Positions 24,513 through 35,869 are shown, counted from the stretch's first letter. The stretch: DNA of 64,000 bases from Zopfochytrium polystomum (GCA_025765615.1 JAIVFJ010000059.1:62001-126000); one strand, 5' to 3'. Notes: generated from the sequence alone by a model not told the origin. Numbers and translations are program-made.

Positions 24513-24915
24513 TGTTAGGTGCAGCTGACTGGTTAGCAGCAAGAGGCGCAAGACAGACCTGAGCCTATTGTGATTGTCAGTATCGTTCTCACAATGCCCA
24601 TGGGGAGAGCAAGCCACCGCCAATGCGGACCCTGTAAATAGTCTACTCTGAGTGAGTGAGTGGAAGGAGTGAATGAAGTGGAGATGTGTTTTTGTGGGTG
24701 GTCCTTCTCCCCAACTTGGAGAGAAATTGAAAAACTCTGTTATGAATTATTGATACATAATGATGATATGCATGCTGTGATAGTTGCTAGGCAAGCGTGG
24801 CTGGCTCAGGGTAAAAACCTCTCCTATATTATCTGCTTGAGCAGAGGAGCAGGAAAACTGTTAACACTGAACTTCCACTTAATACTCAGAGTATTTGTCA
24901 ACAGTGCAAGCCAGC
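24513..24915. repeat. copia-type LTR R3 with internal inversion
   Basis: Bases 24513-24632 are the first 120 bp of the R LTR in plus orientation (TGTTAGGTGCAGCTGACTGG...). Bases 24633-24915 are the remaining roughly 283 bp in minus orientation (TGTAAATAGTCTACTC... to GCAAGCCAGC). Together they make one complete LTR with its last two-thirds flipped. Confidence 0.75.
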
Positions 24916-25196
24916 TGTTGAGATTTGAGGCTAGGAAGCCAGCTTCCGATGTCGACAGCGGCCTTGTTGATGCAGCTGATGCGACTTACACTAAGTCAGG
25001 CAGCCTAATCTGAATCCAACAAAAAGAGTTAGGTGAAGACGGCGGTGATTCTAGCTTTGCTTTCCTAGGCTTTGCCGGCGAGGACAATGCAATTAGAATC
25101 ACACTCAATGGGTTCAGAGAAATGTTGAACCAGGGCAGCTCACATCAGCTCCAAGTCAGCTGACTGTTGTCTGAACCAATGTTGAACCAGCGACTG

Positions 25197-25420
25197 GTTG
25201 ATTTGAAATGCCCCTGATGATTTCAAATCATCTTTCCTCTGTGGGAAGACTGGTCATTGCACACAGACCTCTGGACAGACCTTGGTTGATTTGAAATGCT
25301 CCTGAAGATTTCAAATCATTTTCCCCTCTCTGTTGGGAGACCAGTTGCTTGCACACAGGGCTCCACACAGAGCTTGGTTGATTTGAAATGCTCTGAATAT
25401 TTCAAATCACCCTGTGAGAC
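25197..25420. repeat. three tandem units related to repeat F
   Basis: Three imperfect units of about 65-110 bp each contain GGTTGATTTGAAATGC followed by GATTTCAAATCA, with TGCACACAG...CC linkers. The same unit starts the repeat at 16110. GATTTGAAAT / ATTTCAAATC is itself an inverted pair, so each unit can form a short hairpin. Confidence 0.7.
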
Positions 25421-26842
25421 TACACTGAGGTCTCAGTGATAAAGTCTAGGGATTTTATCCGCAAAAACAAGCGTACCTGTCATAAAACCGCAAGGATCGG
25501 GACCCCTATTATTGCTCCCAGTTCTTTAGTTTCCAAGGCGTTATCAAAGTGTATTTGCAGCTAACCCGTCTTTATTATTGGGCCTGCTTTTACTACTTTC
25601 GTCTTAACAGTTTCCATTGCGCCAGGGTTTTCCCAACTTTTTTCTTTTTCGGTGACTAACGGAGACTGCCTGACTGCCTAGGGATGGGGTGCCTGACAGG
25701 CCATACCCCAAGCCTGCCTAATTTATTATTTATTTTCGGCACTTGTACATACACGCATAGGGTTGGGGGGACTTAGAGCATTTGGGGTGGATGCTCCAAG
25801 TCAGGGGGGTTGACTTGTCAATTTTCTCTCTCTCTGTTTTTGGGCCATTTCTCTTTTTCCTTTTTTTCTTCAATCTGATTTCTGTCCTTTGGCACGAATA
25901 CAGAGTCCCTTCAAATCCATCTGGCTCACGAAGGTGTGGGTAGTGAGAGATGGTACACACCCAGGTGTGTACATGGTCCCTTCATGGGGCTCCTCTTAAG
26001 GGGCCGTGGGTGGGGAATGCAGCTGGCCCCACCAGCGACTGTGTGACATTGCCGGCTCTGTGTTGGAGTGAGGATCCCTGGCCTGCTGCGACGACGGTGG
26101 TGGTGGTGGCGACGACGACGGCGTCGTTGTCTGTCGTTGTCCCCAACCTTCCTGTCCCTGCGAGGGTGTTGGTGGCTGCACCAGAGTTCGATCTACAAGC
26201 GCCTGCCTCGGTCCTATTGCTGTGAGGGTGAGATGTGTGAGTACGAATGCGATGCGATAAAGCCCGTTGGTCGAGTGATTGTGCCGACGCAGCCGGGCGG
26301 GGTGCGTGTACGATTGCAGGTGTTTCCGCGTGCGAGTTCCCTGCTGGCGACCTTCCGACCCCTACATAGTCGACTCCCTTCTCTCTCTCCCCCCCGTCGC
26401 TGGCGACGACGAGGGCTCCTGCAGCACTGTCTGTGACGAGGGGTGCTAGGTCATGCCTTGTCTGTCCTGTTGCTATTAACCGCTCCTGTTGTATTTGAGA
26501 TTAGGTTCCTGAGATAAAAACCCCCGTTTCCCTCTTCTCTCTCTTTATTCTGCAGTTGTGTTGCGCCCTCAGGAGTGCCCTTCTGTTTCCCCTCGAATCG
26601 GCCTGCAGCCACGCAAGTAATCAGTGCTCCAGCACCGATCCCTCAGAGGATTGTCCATCTGAGTGTTCATTCTTTGTGTTTGAGACCCCTGTTAGACAGG
26701 TCAGTAGGGATACTTCGTGGACTAGGCAAGTAGTAGGGTTGAAACACCCCCTAGACAACAGCCCAATAAAGTTAGTTTTAGCCTATTATTTGCTTTCCCT
26801 CACTCTAAGGCCCAGATCCCGGGGTCAAAGGAGTGAGTATAG
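25421..26842. other. no gene recognised
   Basis: The stretch holds unsupported frames at 25950-26436 that are Val/Trp/Arg-biased and lack motifs. A GAGATAAAAACCCCC promoter-like block with pyrimidine-rich sequence after it lies near 26512-26550. It may be degenerate LTR-element sequence but no proof was found. Confidence 0.35.
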
Positions 26843-27110
26843 TCTCACAACCCTCCCTCTGTGGGAAGGGGTTAACAATACCTTCCCAGAGCAAAGTGCA
26901 ACTTGTCCAGATAGGCAAAACAGGAAAACTGGTCACCTCCCTGCAGGAGTATAAATTGGGCAGAGATTTCTTATTAAAAAAAAAAACACTCTCACTCCAA
27001 TTTGCCAGTTCCTGACTAAAACAAGCTCTCTTTACCCACTTGCCCTTGGTTGCTTGCTACGCTCGCTCTCTTGTACAAGTTCTCGATTCAAGCCTCAGTT
27101 CCTCAACCCT
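26843..27110 (+). repeat. dispersed repeat F, second TATA-bearing copy
   Basis: It matches 16195-16420 block by block: GTGGGAAGGGGTTAACAA, GATAGGCAAAACAGGAAAA, CCTGCAGGAGTATAAATTGGGC, CAATTTGCCAGT and ACAAGCTCTCTTT. The TATAAATTGGGC box is intact here. Confidence 0.6.
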
Positions 27111-27170
27111 TCAACCTTCGTGCAACGACGCCTTCACTGACGACGTCGCCTTCTACACTGCAACTTCAAC

Positions 27171-27298
27171 ACCAGCACCCAGGTCTGCATTGACAGTGGC
27201 TTGCTCTCCCATGGGCATTGTGAGAATGATAACCGACAGTCACAATAGGTTCAGGTCCGTCTTGTGCCTCTTGGTGCTAACCAGTCAGTTCTGCCTAA
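27171..27298 (-). repeat. copia-type LTR R4, fragment of first ~130 bp
   Basis: On the minus strand this begins TGTTAGGCAGAACTGACTGG and stops after the CAGACCTGGGTGCTGG region, so only the first third of the LTR remains. The truncation point lies within about 12 bp of the chromovirus insertion point in copy R5. Confidence 0.75.
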
Positions 27299-27300
27299 CA

Positions 27301-27372
27301 GAAGGTTCCACGTGGTTCCAAGAAGGAATGTTCCAGAAGGTTCCAGAGGCTTCCAGAGGGTGATTCATAACA
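27301..27372 (-). repeat. chromovirus LTR U3 fragment
   Basis: On the minus strand it begins with the family LTR terminus TGTTATGAATCACCCTCTGG and continues through several GAA/TTC heat-shock-type units before the similarity ends, directly next to the R4 fragment. Confidence 0.7.
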
Positions 27373-29786
27373 TTGTTGTGTCAGGGACGAAACTGCAGGA
27401 TGTCCAAACGGCTTCTGTGTCTGTTATGAATAATGGTGTTTGGTTCTCCCCCACCTGCACCAAAGTCTATTGCTGGCTCCTCCTGAATTTCGAGGTGACC
27501 AGCAACTCCTCACCAAACATTCAATTCTTCTTCTTGGCAGTGGCTTTTCTTCTCTTATTCAATTTTGTTTTTGTTTTTGTTTCAGAAAGGGTGGTTTTGT
27601 TAATGAGACTTTGGAGGTTGTGTTTGTGATGCTTTCAGCTTCATAGGGTGGCTAAGATCACTTAGAGAGCCTTGTGTGATGTGAGAATGGTCCCGAAATT
27701 GCTCTTAAAGCATTGGGACTTTCAAAGAGACAGTTGACTGTGAGTTATGAGATTCCTAATCTCATGGGCCATTGAGCTATTGAGGTCTCTTTAAAAGCTC
27801 TTCCTTGACTAGTTCATTGGTTTTACCTTTACGTATAGTGGCCCCCCCATCAATCACAAACAACCACTCTATTCCTATGTTTGAATACTTATTCTTACTT
27901 TCAAAAGTAACTCAGTGCTGATGCCCCGCATCAAAAAGAGCATCTGGTGTTCCTTGTGCTGAATGGGCCTAAGCACAAGGCGCACACCCTTTTATTTCTT
28001 CTTATTTTTACTCATTTTCTCTTATTTTCCCTTTTTCCCACCTTTCAAGCCTCTGTCCCTGCACTGATGTGGCCTCCCAGCCCTCAATTTCAGCCCATCT
28101 CAAATATGAGGCAGGAGAGACACTGGGTGGAGGGGGGTGTGGCTGAAAGATGATTCATTCTTACAAATTGTTCTTTTCTTTCATTTTCTCCTTTTTACTA
28201 TCTTTTGTCTTTTTCTTCTTTTTCTTCCTCCTTCTTTCTTTCTCTCTCTGATCCCCATAAATACTGCCCCTTTCCCCCCTTCTTCTCTTCAATAATAACT
28301 CTCAACTCAAAACAATCAATAAGACTCCCCCTTGGGCAGCCCCTGTTTGACTAGTTGCGTCCCTCATATCTCCTTTCAGGGTGTTGTAAGGTGAGTGCCT
28401 CCCCAAAAGACCATGTGTGTGGTGGATAGGAGACCTTCCCTGGCAAAGTGCAGAGTGGGCCAAGCAGGGAAGATGGAGTCCTCTTTTGGTGTAGGAGATC
28501 CCCCTGGCAAGTGCAGAGTAGGCCAAGCAGGGTGGATTAGAAGTCCTCTTTGGCCAGGGCCCCCAGACCAAGCAAGTAGAGGTAGCATTCCCCAGGCAAG
28601 TGCAGAGTAGGCCAAGCTGTGTGAGTGCCCCCTTCCCAAAGCAAGAGTGTGTGAAGACCAAGTTGGGTTGGGTCTACTGAGATGAGAACTTAGAGAGGCT
28701 AGTGCAGAGTGGGCCAAGCTTTCTTTGTTACTTACAGTAATCTGCCATTGCACCCCTCTTTTGAGCACAACTTCACCATCAGGTTCTTCCCTCTTCAAGT
28801 CAAGCCTGTCTCATCTTCCACATCAAGTTGGTATGTCAGATACCATCCTGTTCTGTATGGGCACTCCAGGGCTTAACCCTGTCATCTCATGCCTATGGCA
28901 CCCATGATTCATTCATATGGAGACTTGTCTCTGTATGTTTGTCCATGGCTGTTATGGCACTCATGAGTCCACAATGACTCATGACAGTTATTGATTGGTA
29001 TATCTGTGCTTTCAGAGCATACATAGAGAGTAGTATTAACACCAACACCAGGGTACTGGCCCTTAGAACCAGGAGTTCCCCATCATTGATGACTTGTCCT
29101 TTCCCCACATATCCTAGACTATGGGATGAGCCTTCAGAGATGTAGAGGATCTCATAGAGTTCTTTTGGAGCCTTGTGAATAGAGACACTTAGTTTCTTTT
29201 CCAGGCTTTTTTTCTTTCTTTTTGTTGTCCCTTGTTGCTTTTGTTCTGGAAACATGAACAGTCGCAACAGAAAGATTATGCTGAACAGAGCCCATTTTGT
29301 ATATGGCTGATTCAAGAAATGGAGCTGGTCTAATTTGCATTATATTTGAGATTCCCATTCCATCCTCTATTTGAGTTTCCCAGCAACCAGCGCAACCTTT
29401 GACCAGTAGTCCACATTCACCTGGTTACAATAGGTTTCTATAATCGCTACTGTTGCTTTCCACAGTTTTTGTACTGCCCTTTTGGTCAATTTAAGTAAGT
29501 GGTCATAGATACTAAAGTCAGTCTTGACAAACACACTTTAGTTTTCATCTTGTCAGAATTCTGTTGGAAGGTGTCACAGTCAAGGTTGCTTTCTCACATT
29601 CATGCAGCATCATCTGATTTTTTGGTTTTGTGTGCAATGCAGCAGTCAGTTTGTCACTGACGTCGTAGTTATTTCAATCTGACGCAAGCAAGCATGCTGG
29701 AATGGGTGATTTTTCATTGTTGCTGTTACCAATTGACACACCCAACCCATTTGTTACAGAGTTATGATGCCAGAAGTGTTCCATAC
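27373..29786. other. no gene recognised; minisatellite inside
   Basis: No coding region could be supported. A CATAAATACTGCCCC promoter-like block lies near 28255-28270. Between about 28433 and 28720 the phrase TGCAGAGTRGGCCAAGC recurs four times with unequal spacers. Confidence 0.4.
28433..28720. repeat. irregular minisatellite
   Basis: Four copies of GCAGAGTGGGCCAAGC or GCAGAGTAGGCCAAGC lie in direct orientation, with interspersed CCCCTGGCAAG and GGCCAGGGCC-like phrases. Spacing is irregular, so it is not a clean tandem array. Confidence 0.65.
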
Positions 29787-30070
29787 TGTTATGAATCACC
29801 CTCTGGAAACCTCTGGAACCTTCTGGAACCTTCTGGAACCTTCTTTGCTTCCCTGACTTGTCTTGTTGTCATTGGTATCATTGGTATCATTGTATTACTA
29901 ATTGCTCTTTCTGGAACTTTCTTTGAGACTTGACAAGGAACACTCTCAAAAGGTATAAAAGGGGGATGGGGGGACCTGTCCCATCCCTCAAGTGAATTAT
30001 TGTTTCCAATACAATCATCACTCCTCTCAGTTCCTTGTCTGCCTTGTCCTGTCCTGCCATGTTCCTGACA
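29787..30070 (+). mobile_element. solo chromovirus LTR with TSD
   Basis: A 284-bp LTR starts TGTTATGAATCACCC and ends CATGTTCCTGACA. It is flanked by CATAC on both sides (29782-29786 and 30071-30075), the 5-bp duplication made by integrase. It contains TATAAAAG near 29957 and the AAGTGAATTAT sequence about 36 bp further. It is shorter than the 353-bp LTRs because its GAA/TTC array has fewer units. Confidence 0.9.
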
Positions 30071-30345
30071 CATACGAAAAGGCCAGTTGCACCAGATTGG
30101 ACCACCATCCTCAATGCAGTCCACAATGTGCATAACACCATGCAGGATGGTACAGTCTTGGAGCAATTTAGTGTAGTGAAACAACAAATTAAAGATTGCC
30201 TTACAGTTCAAAATCCTTTACCCAAGAGCAAACCCATTTCTCAAATACTCCAAGTCCTGAATGGTGTTTGGGCACTGAAGGCAACAATGAACCAATTCAG
30301 AGGATTCAAGAAAATGTGTAAAGAAGGGCTTAGGGAGCTACTTGT
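30071..30345. other. unassigned sequence between LTRs
   Basis: A short open stretch (30035-30349 frame) can be read but it begins inside the LTR and has no motif I recognise; possibly degenerate element sequence. Confidence 0.3.
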
Positions 30346-30403
30346 CTAGTTATAGTTCTCACAATGCCCATGGGGAGAGCAAGCCACCGCCAATGCAGAC
30401 CTG

Positions 30404-30756
30404 TGTCAGGAACATGGCAGGACAGGACAAGGCAGACAAGGAACTGAGAGGAGTGATGATTGTATTGGAAACAATAATTCACTTGAGGGATGGGACAGGT
30501 CCCCCATCCCCCTTTTATACCTTTTGAGAGTGTTCCTTGTCAAGACTCAAAGAAAGTTCCAGAAAGAGCAATTAGTAATACAATGATACCAATGATACCA
30601 ATGACAACAAGACAAGTCAGGAAAGCAAAGAAGGTTCCAGAAGGTTCCAGAAGGTTCCATGAAGGAATGTTCTAGAAGGTTCCAGAAGGTTCCAGAAGGT
30701 TCCATGAAGGAATGTTCTAGAAGGTTCCAGAGGTTTCCAGAGGGTGATTCATAACA
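30404..30756 (-). repeat. 3' LTR of outer chromovirus
   Basis: Reads TGTCAGGAACA...ATTCATAACA on the plus strand, i.e. TGTTATG...CTGACA in element sense. The polypurine tract (30757-30772 complement) abuts it. Confidence 0.93.
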
Positions 30757-32473
30757 TCATCTCCCCCTTTTAGGCCTCTTCTGCAACTTGGTGGGGTACC
30801 TGGTCTTGAACTTGAGCAGAAGGTCTTGGCAGTGAGTGAGGTTTGACTCAGGTTCCCAGGTGTTGTCAGCATCTGAGTAACCCTTCCACTTAACAAGGAA
30901 CTTGAGTGTCCTTCCAAACCACTTGGCATCTAAGATTTGTTCAACCTCAAATTCCTCTTCACCTTCTACCTCAACTGGAGGAGGAGGAGGAACAACTCTG
31001 CCTGGAATGGAATTGGCCACAAACTTCTCCAAAAGGCTGACATGGAAAACTGGGTGGATCTTCATGGATGCAGGGAGATCCAGCTTGAAGGTGACTGGAT
31101 TGATTTGCTCCAAGATCTTGAAAGGTCTCAACTTGAGGTTGTCTAGCTTGGGACTTGGTCTTTTGGACTGCAAGTTCTTCCTCATGCCTGGCCAGTAAAA
31201 GTCTCTGGAAACAAGCTCATATGTCTTGTGCTCTCCTGGGTGTCCAGCTGTTGCTGCATCATGCCTTGTCTTGAGTATCTCAAGTTTTTCCTCTTCTTGG
31301 CTGATTTGAATCTTGTGAGGCTTGGGGTCCTTGGAAATAGCATGGGCCCACACACTGTCAGGAAGCAGTGAAAGGTGTGTCTTGGATGGTGGGGTGAAAC
31401 CATCTCCCCCTTCAGGTGCAAGGTCTGTCCTTCTGTGCTCATCAGCAGTGGGGCTTGAATTGTTGACTGGGAACTGTGATTCTTGAATCTTTGACTGAGG
31501 GTTCTGTTCTTGGCAAAGACTGTGAGCTGTGGAGCTTGAATCTTGAACTTGGACTGTGAACTGTGGTACTTGAATCTTTGACTGTGGGTTCTGTGAACTA
31601 CAGACTTGGCCATGACTGTGAGCTCTATGAGCTGTGCTGGAATCTTGACTATGAACTGTGAACTGTGAAACTTGAATCTTGGCTGGGATCTGTGAGCTGC
31701 AGGCTGATACTGGAGCTGTCATTTGTGGTTGACCTTGGATACTAGGCTGAGAGCCTTGAATCAGGGACTTGAGAGCATGAGACTTGGAGGCTTGACTTGA
31801 GTTTTGGGTGACTGTTCCAATTGGTGGAGGTTGGACTTGACCAGTGACCCAATCAATGGCAGGGTTCTGGGCTTGCAGCCATGGTAATCCCAGGATGACA
31901 GAGAATGTGGGTGAGCCAAGATTCAATACTTCCAGGTTGACCATGGATGGTGGAAAGTCTTGGATGTGGAGGTTTAGCTTGGTTTCATGGCTGATTTCCT
32001 TGAACAGAGCATGATTGGCAAAGTGAACCTTGAGGGGTGTGGATTTCTTGATGGTGGGAATGGCACAAGACTTGGCAAGGGTGGCATCAATGATGTTGCA
32101 GGATGATCCAGACTCTATAAGGGCCTTGGTTGTGATGGTTGACTTGGGTGAGAGTTGAATCTTGACATCCATGGTGAGTTGGTGGGGCTTGGAATCTGAG
32201 GTGTTTGTGGTGCTGGTGGTGGTGATGAAACAGGGGCAGCTTGGAGGAGGATCCAGGGAATTGCCCCTCAGTGAGCCTGGACCTGGGAGTTTGGGTGCTT
32301 CTTCCTTGGGCAGTCCTTGACAGCGTGTTCCTTGGAGCCACAGTAGAAACATAGTCCCTGCTGGGCCCTCCTTGTTTTCTCCTCTTGGCTCAGAGGACTC
32401 TTAGGAAGTGTCTCAACTGCATCCACTTGCATGTGATCAGGAACTGTAAGAGCTTGAGGGACTGGGGTAGGGA
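30757..32473 (-). pseudogene. outer element: gag end, protease, deleted pol, chromodomain
   Basis: An open frame (30757-32352) runs from a protease-like domain through GLPWLQAQNPAIDW, a Gln/Ser-rich repeat linker, the remnant RRTDLAPEGGDG...FYWPGMRK, then directly to the integrase C-terminal part and a chromodomain (EVEQILDAKWFGRTLKFLVKWKGY...NTWEP). RT, RNase H and the integrase core are missing through two in-frame deletions. The end of gag with the zinc knuckle CFYCGSKEHAVKDC lies in the overlapping frame at about 32268-32473 and is cut off from the rest of gag by the nested element. The catalytic protease Asp is replaced by Glu. Confidence 0.85.
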
Positions 32474-32826
32474 TGTCAGGAACAGGGCAGGACAGGACAA
32501 GGCAGACAAGGAACTGAGAGGAGTGATGATTGTATTGGAAACAATAATTCACTTGAGGGATGGGACAGGTCCCCCATCCCCCTTTTATACCTTTTGAGAG
32601 TGTTCCTTGTCAAGACTCCAAGAAAGTTCCAGAAAGAGCAATTAGTAATACAATGATACCAATGATACCAATGACAACAAGACAAGTCAGGAAAGCAAAG
32701 AAGGTTCCAGAAGGTTCCACAAGGTTCCATGAAGGAATGTTCTAGAAGGTTCCAGAAGGTTCCAGAAGGTTCCATGAAGGAATGTTCTAGAAGGTTCCAG
32801 AGGTTTCCAGAGGGTGATTCATAACA
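32474..32826 (-). repeat. 3' LTR of nested chromovirus
   Basis: Full 353-bp copy, TGTCAGG...CATAACA on the plus strand, with the purine tract of the pol-bearing unit adjacent at 32827-32842. Confidence 0.92.
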
Positions 32827-35800
32827 TCATCTCCCCCTTTTAGGCCTCTTCTGCAACTTGGTGGGGTACCTGGTCTTGAACTTGAGCAGAAGGTCTTTGC
32901 AGTGAGTGAGGTTTGACTCAGGTTCCCAGGTGTTGTCAGCATCTGAGTAACCTTTCCACTTAACAAGGAACTTGAGTGTCCTTCCAAACCACTTGGCATC
33001 CAAGATTTGTTCAACCTCAAATTCCTCTTCACCTTCTACCTCAACTGGAGGAGGAGGAGGAACAACTCTGCCTGGAATGGAATTGGCCACAAACTTCTCT
33101 AAAAGGCTGACATGGAAAACTGGGTGGATCTTCATGGATGCAGGGAGATCCAGCTTGAAGGTGACTGGATTGATTTGCTCCAAGATCTTGAAAGGACCCA
33201 ACTTGAGGTTGTCTAGCTTGGGACTTGGTCTTTTGGTCTGCAAGTTCTTCCTCAGAAGCCAAACTTGCTGACCCACAGCAAAGTCATGGTCCATTCTGTG
33301 AGTGTTCGCAAATCTTGAGGCATCTTCTTGGGCTTGCTTCAGAGTGGAGTCCAGGAAGGAGTTGATGATCTTGAGCTTATGTAAGTGTGAAGCCGCAGCA
33401 GGAGCTTGGACATTGGATAGGGTCTCTTGTCCCAGAAGATCTCCTCTTGGATTGAAGCCATAGGTTGCAAAGAAAGGAGATAGCTGGGTGCTTGAGTGGA
33501 GAGAATTGTTGAGAGCAAATTCTGCCAGTGGAAGGAGGGTGGGCCAATCATCCTGTTGATAGCTGACATAGCACCTCAAATACTGCTCCAGAGTCTGGTT
33601 TGTTCTTTCTGTTTGTCCATCAGTCTGAGGGTGATAAGCAGTTGACAGTTGAGACTTGATTCCAAGGGCTGCTGTGAGTGCTTTCCAAAATTGGGATCTG
33701 AACTGTGGTCCTCTGTCACTGACGATTGACTGAGGCAGCCCATGGAGCCTGAATATGTGCTGCAAAAACAGGTCTGCTGTTCCTTGTGCATCTATATTCT
33801 CAGTGCAGGGGATGAAATGGGCCAACTTTGTCCTTCTGCAGATGACAACAAGGATAGAGTCAAATCCATGGGATGGGGGCAGTTTCACAATGAAGTCCAT
33901 GGATATTGATGACCAAGGGCTGATGGCAATTGGGAGGGGCTCCAGAAGTCCATAGGGCTTGTGTCTGCTGGATTTGTTTCTTTGACAGGTTTCACAGCTG
34001 CTGACATAGTTCTTGATGTACTTCCTCATGCCTGGCCAGTAGAAGTCTCTGGAAACAAGCTCATATGTCTTGTGCTCTCCTGGGTGTCCAGCTGTTGCTG
34101 CATCATGCCTTGTCTTGAGTATCTCAAGTTTTTCCTCTTCTTGGCTGATTTGAATCTTGTGAGGCTTGGGGTCCTTGGAAATAGCATGGGCCCACACACT
34201 GTCAGGAAGCAATGAAAGGTGTGTCTTGGATGGTGGGGTGAAACCATCTCCCCCTTCAGGTGCAAGGTCTGTTCTTCTTGACAGGGCATCAGCCACAGTG
34301 TTAAGGTGGCCAGGAGAATAGCACAGCTTAAAGTCATACTCAGAGAGCAGTTCAGCCCACCTGGCATGCCTCTGCTTGAGCAACCTCCTTGCCCTGAAGA
34401 AGGTGAGGTTCTTGTGATCAGAATAGACAGAGATGCCTTTAGAACCAGCCAAGTAGTGTCTCCAGAATTTGAATGCTTCCACAATTGCAAGCAACTCCTT
34501 GTCATGGACTGTGTAGTTACACTCAGCACTGTTCAGCTTCCTGGAGTAATATGCCACTGGATGCAGAGGAGCAGAGGGGTCCTGAGAGCTTGGCTGGGAC
34601 AGAACAGCACCGAGGGCATAGTCTGAGGCATCAGTTTCCAAGGTGAAGGGAAGCAAGGGATCCACATGCTTAAGGAGTGGTGCACTTGTGGTTGCTGTCT
34701 TAAGAGCTAGCCAGGCTTGCTCTGCTGCTGGGGTCCATTCAAACTTGGTGGTCTTCTTGGTGAGATCAGTGAGAGGCTTGGCTATGGCAGAATAGTTGGC
34801 AATGAAGGTTCTGTAGAAGTTGCAAAACCCAAGGAAGCTTTGAACATCCTTGATGGAATTTGGAGACTTCCATTCAAGAATAGTTTGGATCTTGTCTGGT
34901 GCCATGGAGATCCCTTTGTCAGACACAATGAACCCCAAAAACTCAATGGAGGTCTTGTGGAATTCACACTTCTCCAGCTTTGCATAGAGGTGATGCTGTC
35001 TGAGTCTCTCCAAGACAGTCTTGACATGTCCCATATGGCTTGCAGTGTCAGATGAAAATACCAGGATATCATCCAGGTAGACAATGACAAAAAGGTCCAG
35101 AATATCCCTGAAGATGTCATTCATCATGCCTTGGAAAATAGCTGGAGCATTGGTAAGTCCAAAGGGCATAACCAAGTACTCAAAGTGACCGTATTTGCAT
35201 CTGAAGGCAGTCTTCCATTGATCCTGGGGCTTAATTCTGACCAAATTGTAGGCACCTCTGAGGTCAATCTTGGAAAATATCCTTGCATGGCTCAGTTTGT
35301 CCAGTAATTCAGAGATGAGAGGCAGTGGATAGCGGTTCTTGACTGTCATCTCATTGAGATCTCTGTAGTCCACACAGGGTCTCAGTCCCCCATCCTTCTT
35401 CTTGACAAAAAAGATGGGAGCTCCAGCTGGTGACTTGGAAGGTTGGATGAATCCCTTGTTCAGCATTTCTTCAATGTATTCTTGGAGGGCCTTGGCTTCT
35501 GGTGGAGAGAGGTGGTACAGTGGCTTGAAAGGTGGGCTGCAAGTTTCATCCTTGAGTGGGATTTCACAGTCATAAGGCCTCTGAGCTGGTAGCAGGTCTG
35601 CCTTGGTCTTGGAAAACACATCAGCATAAGGGAGATATTCTTTTGGTAGCTTGGATGCCAGCAAAAGGTCTGATGGGTCCAGGTTGTCGTGCTCCTCAGC
35701 AGTGGGGCTTGAATTCTTGACTGGGAACTGTGATTCTTGAATCTTTGACTGAGAGTTCTGTTCTTGGCAAAGACTGTGAGCTGTGGAACTTGAATCTTGA

Positions 35801-35868
35801 ATGTGGACTGTGAACTGTGGTACTTGAATCTTTGACTGTGGGTTCTGTGAACAAGAGTCATGGCCATG
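32827..35868 (-). CDS. pol: chromovirus pol: RT, RNase H, integrase, chromodomain
   Basis: One uninterrupted frame stops at 32827 and is open up to the LTR; it has no ATG of its own because gag and protease are missing. In order: reverse transcriptase with VKKKDGGLRPCVDYRDLN, LPLISELLD, FRCKYGHFEYLVMPFGL and the catalytic YLDDILVFS; RNase H with ETDASDYALGAVLSQ, DKELLAIVEAFK and YSDHKNL; integrase zinc finger (H/H then CETCQRNK); DDE core with MDFIVKLP, VSDRGPQF and HPQTDGQTERTNQ; integrase C-terminal part; and a chromodomain with FLVKWKGY and NTWEPE. No stop or frameshift was seen, suggesting a recent, possibly functional, polyprotein if translation could start. Confidence 0.93.
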   Translation of the reverse strand, partial: HGHDSCSQNPQSKIQVPQFTVHIQDSSSTAHSLCQEQNSQSKIQESQFPVKNSSPTAEEHDNLDPSDLLLASKLPKEYLPYADVFSKTKADLLPAQRPYDCEIPLKDETCSPPFKPLYHLSPPEAKALQEYIEEMLNKGFIQPSKSPAGAPIFFVKKKDGGLRPCVDYRDLNEMTVKNRYPLPLISELLDKLSHARIFSKIDLRGAYNLVRIKPQDQWKTAFRCKYGHFEYLVMPFGLTNAPAIFQGMMNDIFRDILDLFVIVYLDDILVFSSDTASHMGHVKTVLERLRQHHLYAKLEKCEFHKTSIEFLGFIVSDKGISMAPDKIQTILEWKSPNSIKDVQSFLGFCNFYRTFIANYSAIAKPLTDLTKKTTKFEWTPAAEQAWLALKTATTSAPLLKHVDPLLPFTLETDASDYALGAVLSQPSSQDPSAPLHPVAYYSRKLNSAECNYTVHDKELLAIVEAFKFWRHYLAGSKGISVYSDHKNLTFFRARRLLKQRHARWAELLSEYDFKLCYSPGHLNTVADALSRRTDLAPEGGDGFTPPSKTHLSLLPDSVWAHAISKDPKPHKIQISQEEEKLEILKTRHDAATAGHPGEHKTYELVSRDFYWPGMRKYIKNYVSSCETCQRNKSSRHKPYGLLEPLPIAISPWSSISMDFIVKLPPSHGFDSILVVICRRTKLAHFIPCTENIDAQGTADLFLQHIFRLHGLPQSIVSDRGPQFRSQFWKALTAALGIKSQLSTAYHPQTDGQTERTNQTLEQYLRCYVSYQQDDWPTLLPLAEFALNNSLHSSTQLSPFFATYGFNPRGDLLGQETLSNVQAPAAASHLHKLKIINSFLDSTLKQAQEDASRFANTHRMDHDFAVGQQVWLLRKNLQTKRPSPKLDNLKLGPFKILEQINPVTFKLDLPASMKIHPVFHVSLLEKFVANSIPGRVVPPPPPVEVEGEEEFEVEQILDAKWFGRTLKFLVKWKGYSDADNTWEPESNLTHCKDLLLKFKTRYPTKLQKRPKRGR

Positions 35869-35869
35869 A

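Noticed and set aside
24660..25013. 117-codon frame
   Set aside because: It lies mostly in the inverted part of LTR R3; no motif.
25950..26440. Two overlapping plus-strand frames rich in Val, Trp and Arg
   Set aside because: They arise from GTGGTGG and CGACGACG runs and show no domain or splice support.
28430..28720. Direct repeats considered as a CRISPR array
   Set aside because: Spacing and unit length are irregular and the host is eukaryotic; it is a degenerate minisatellite.
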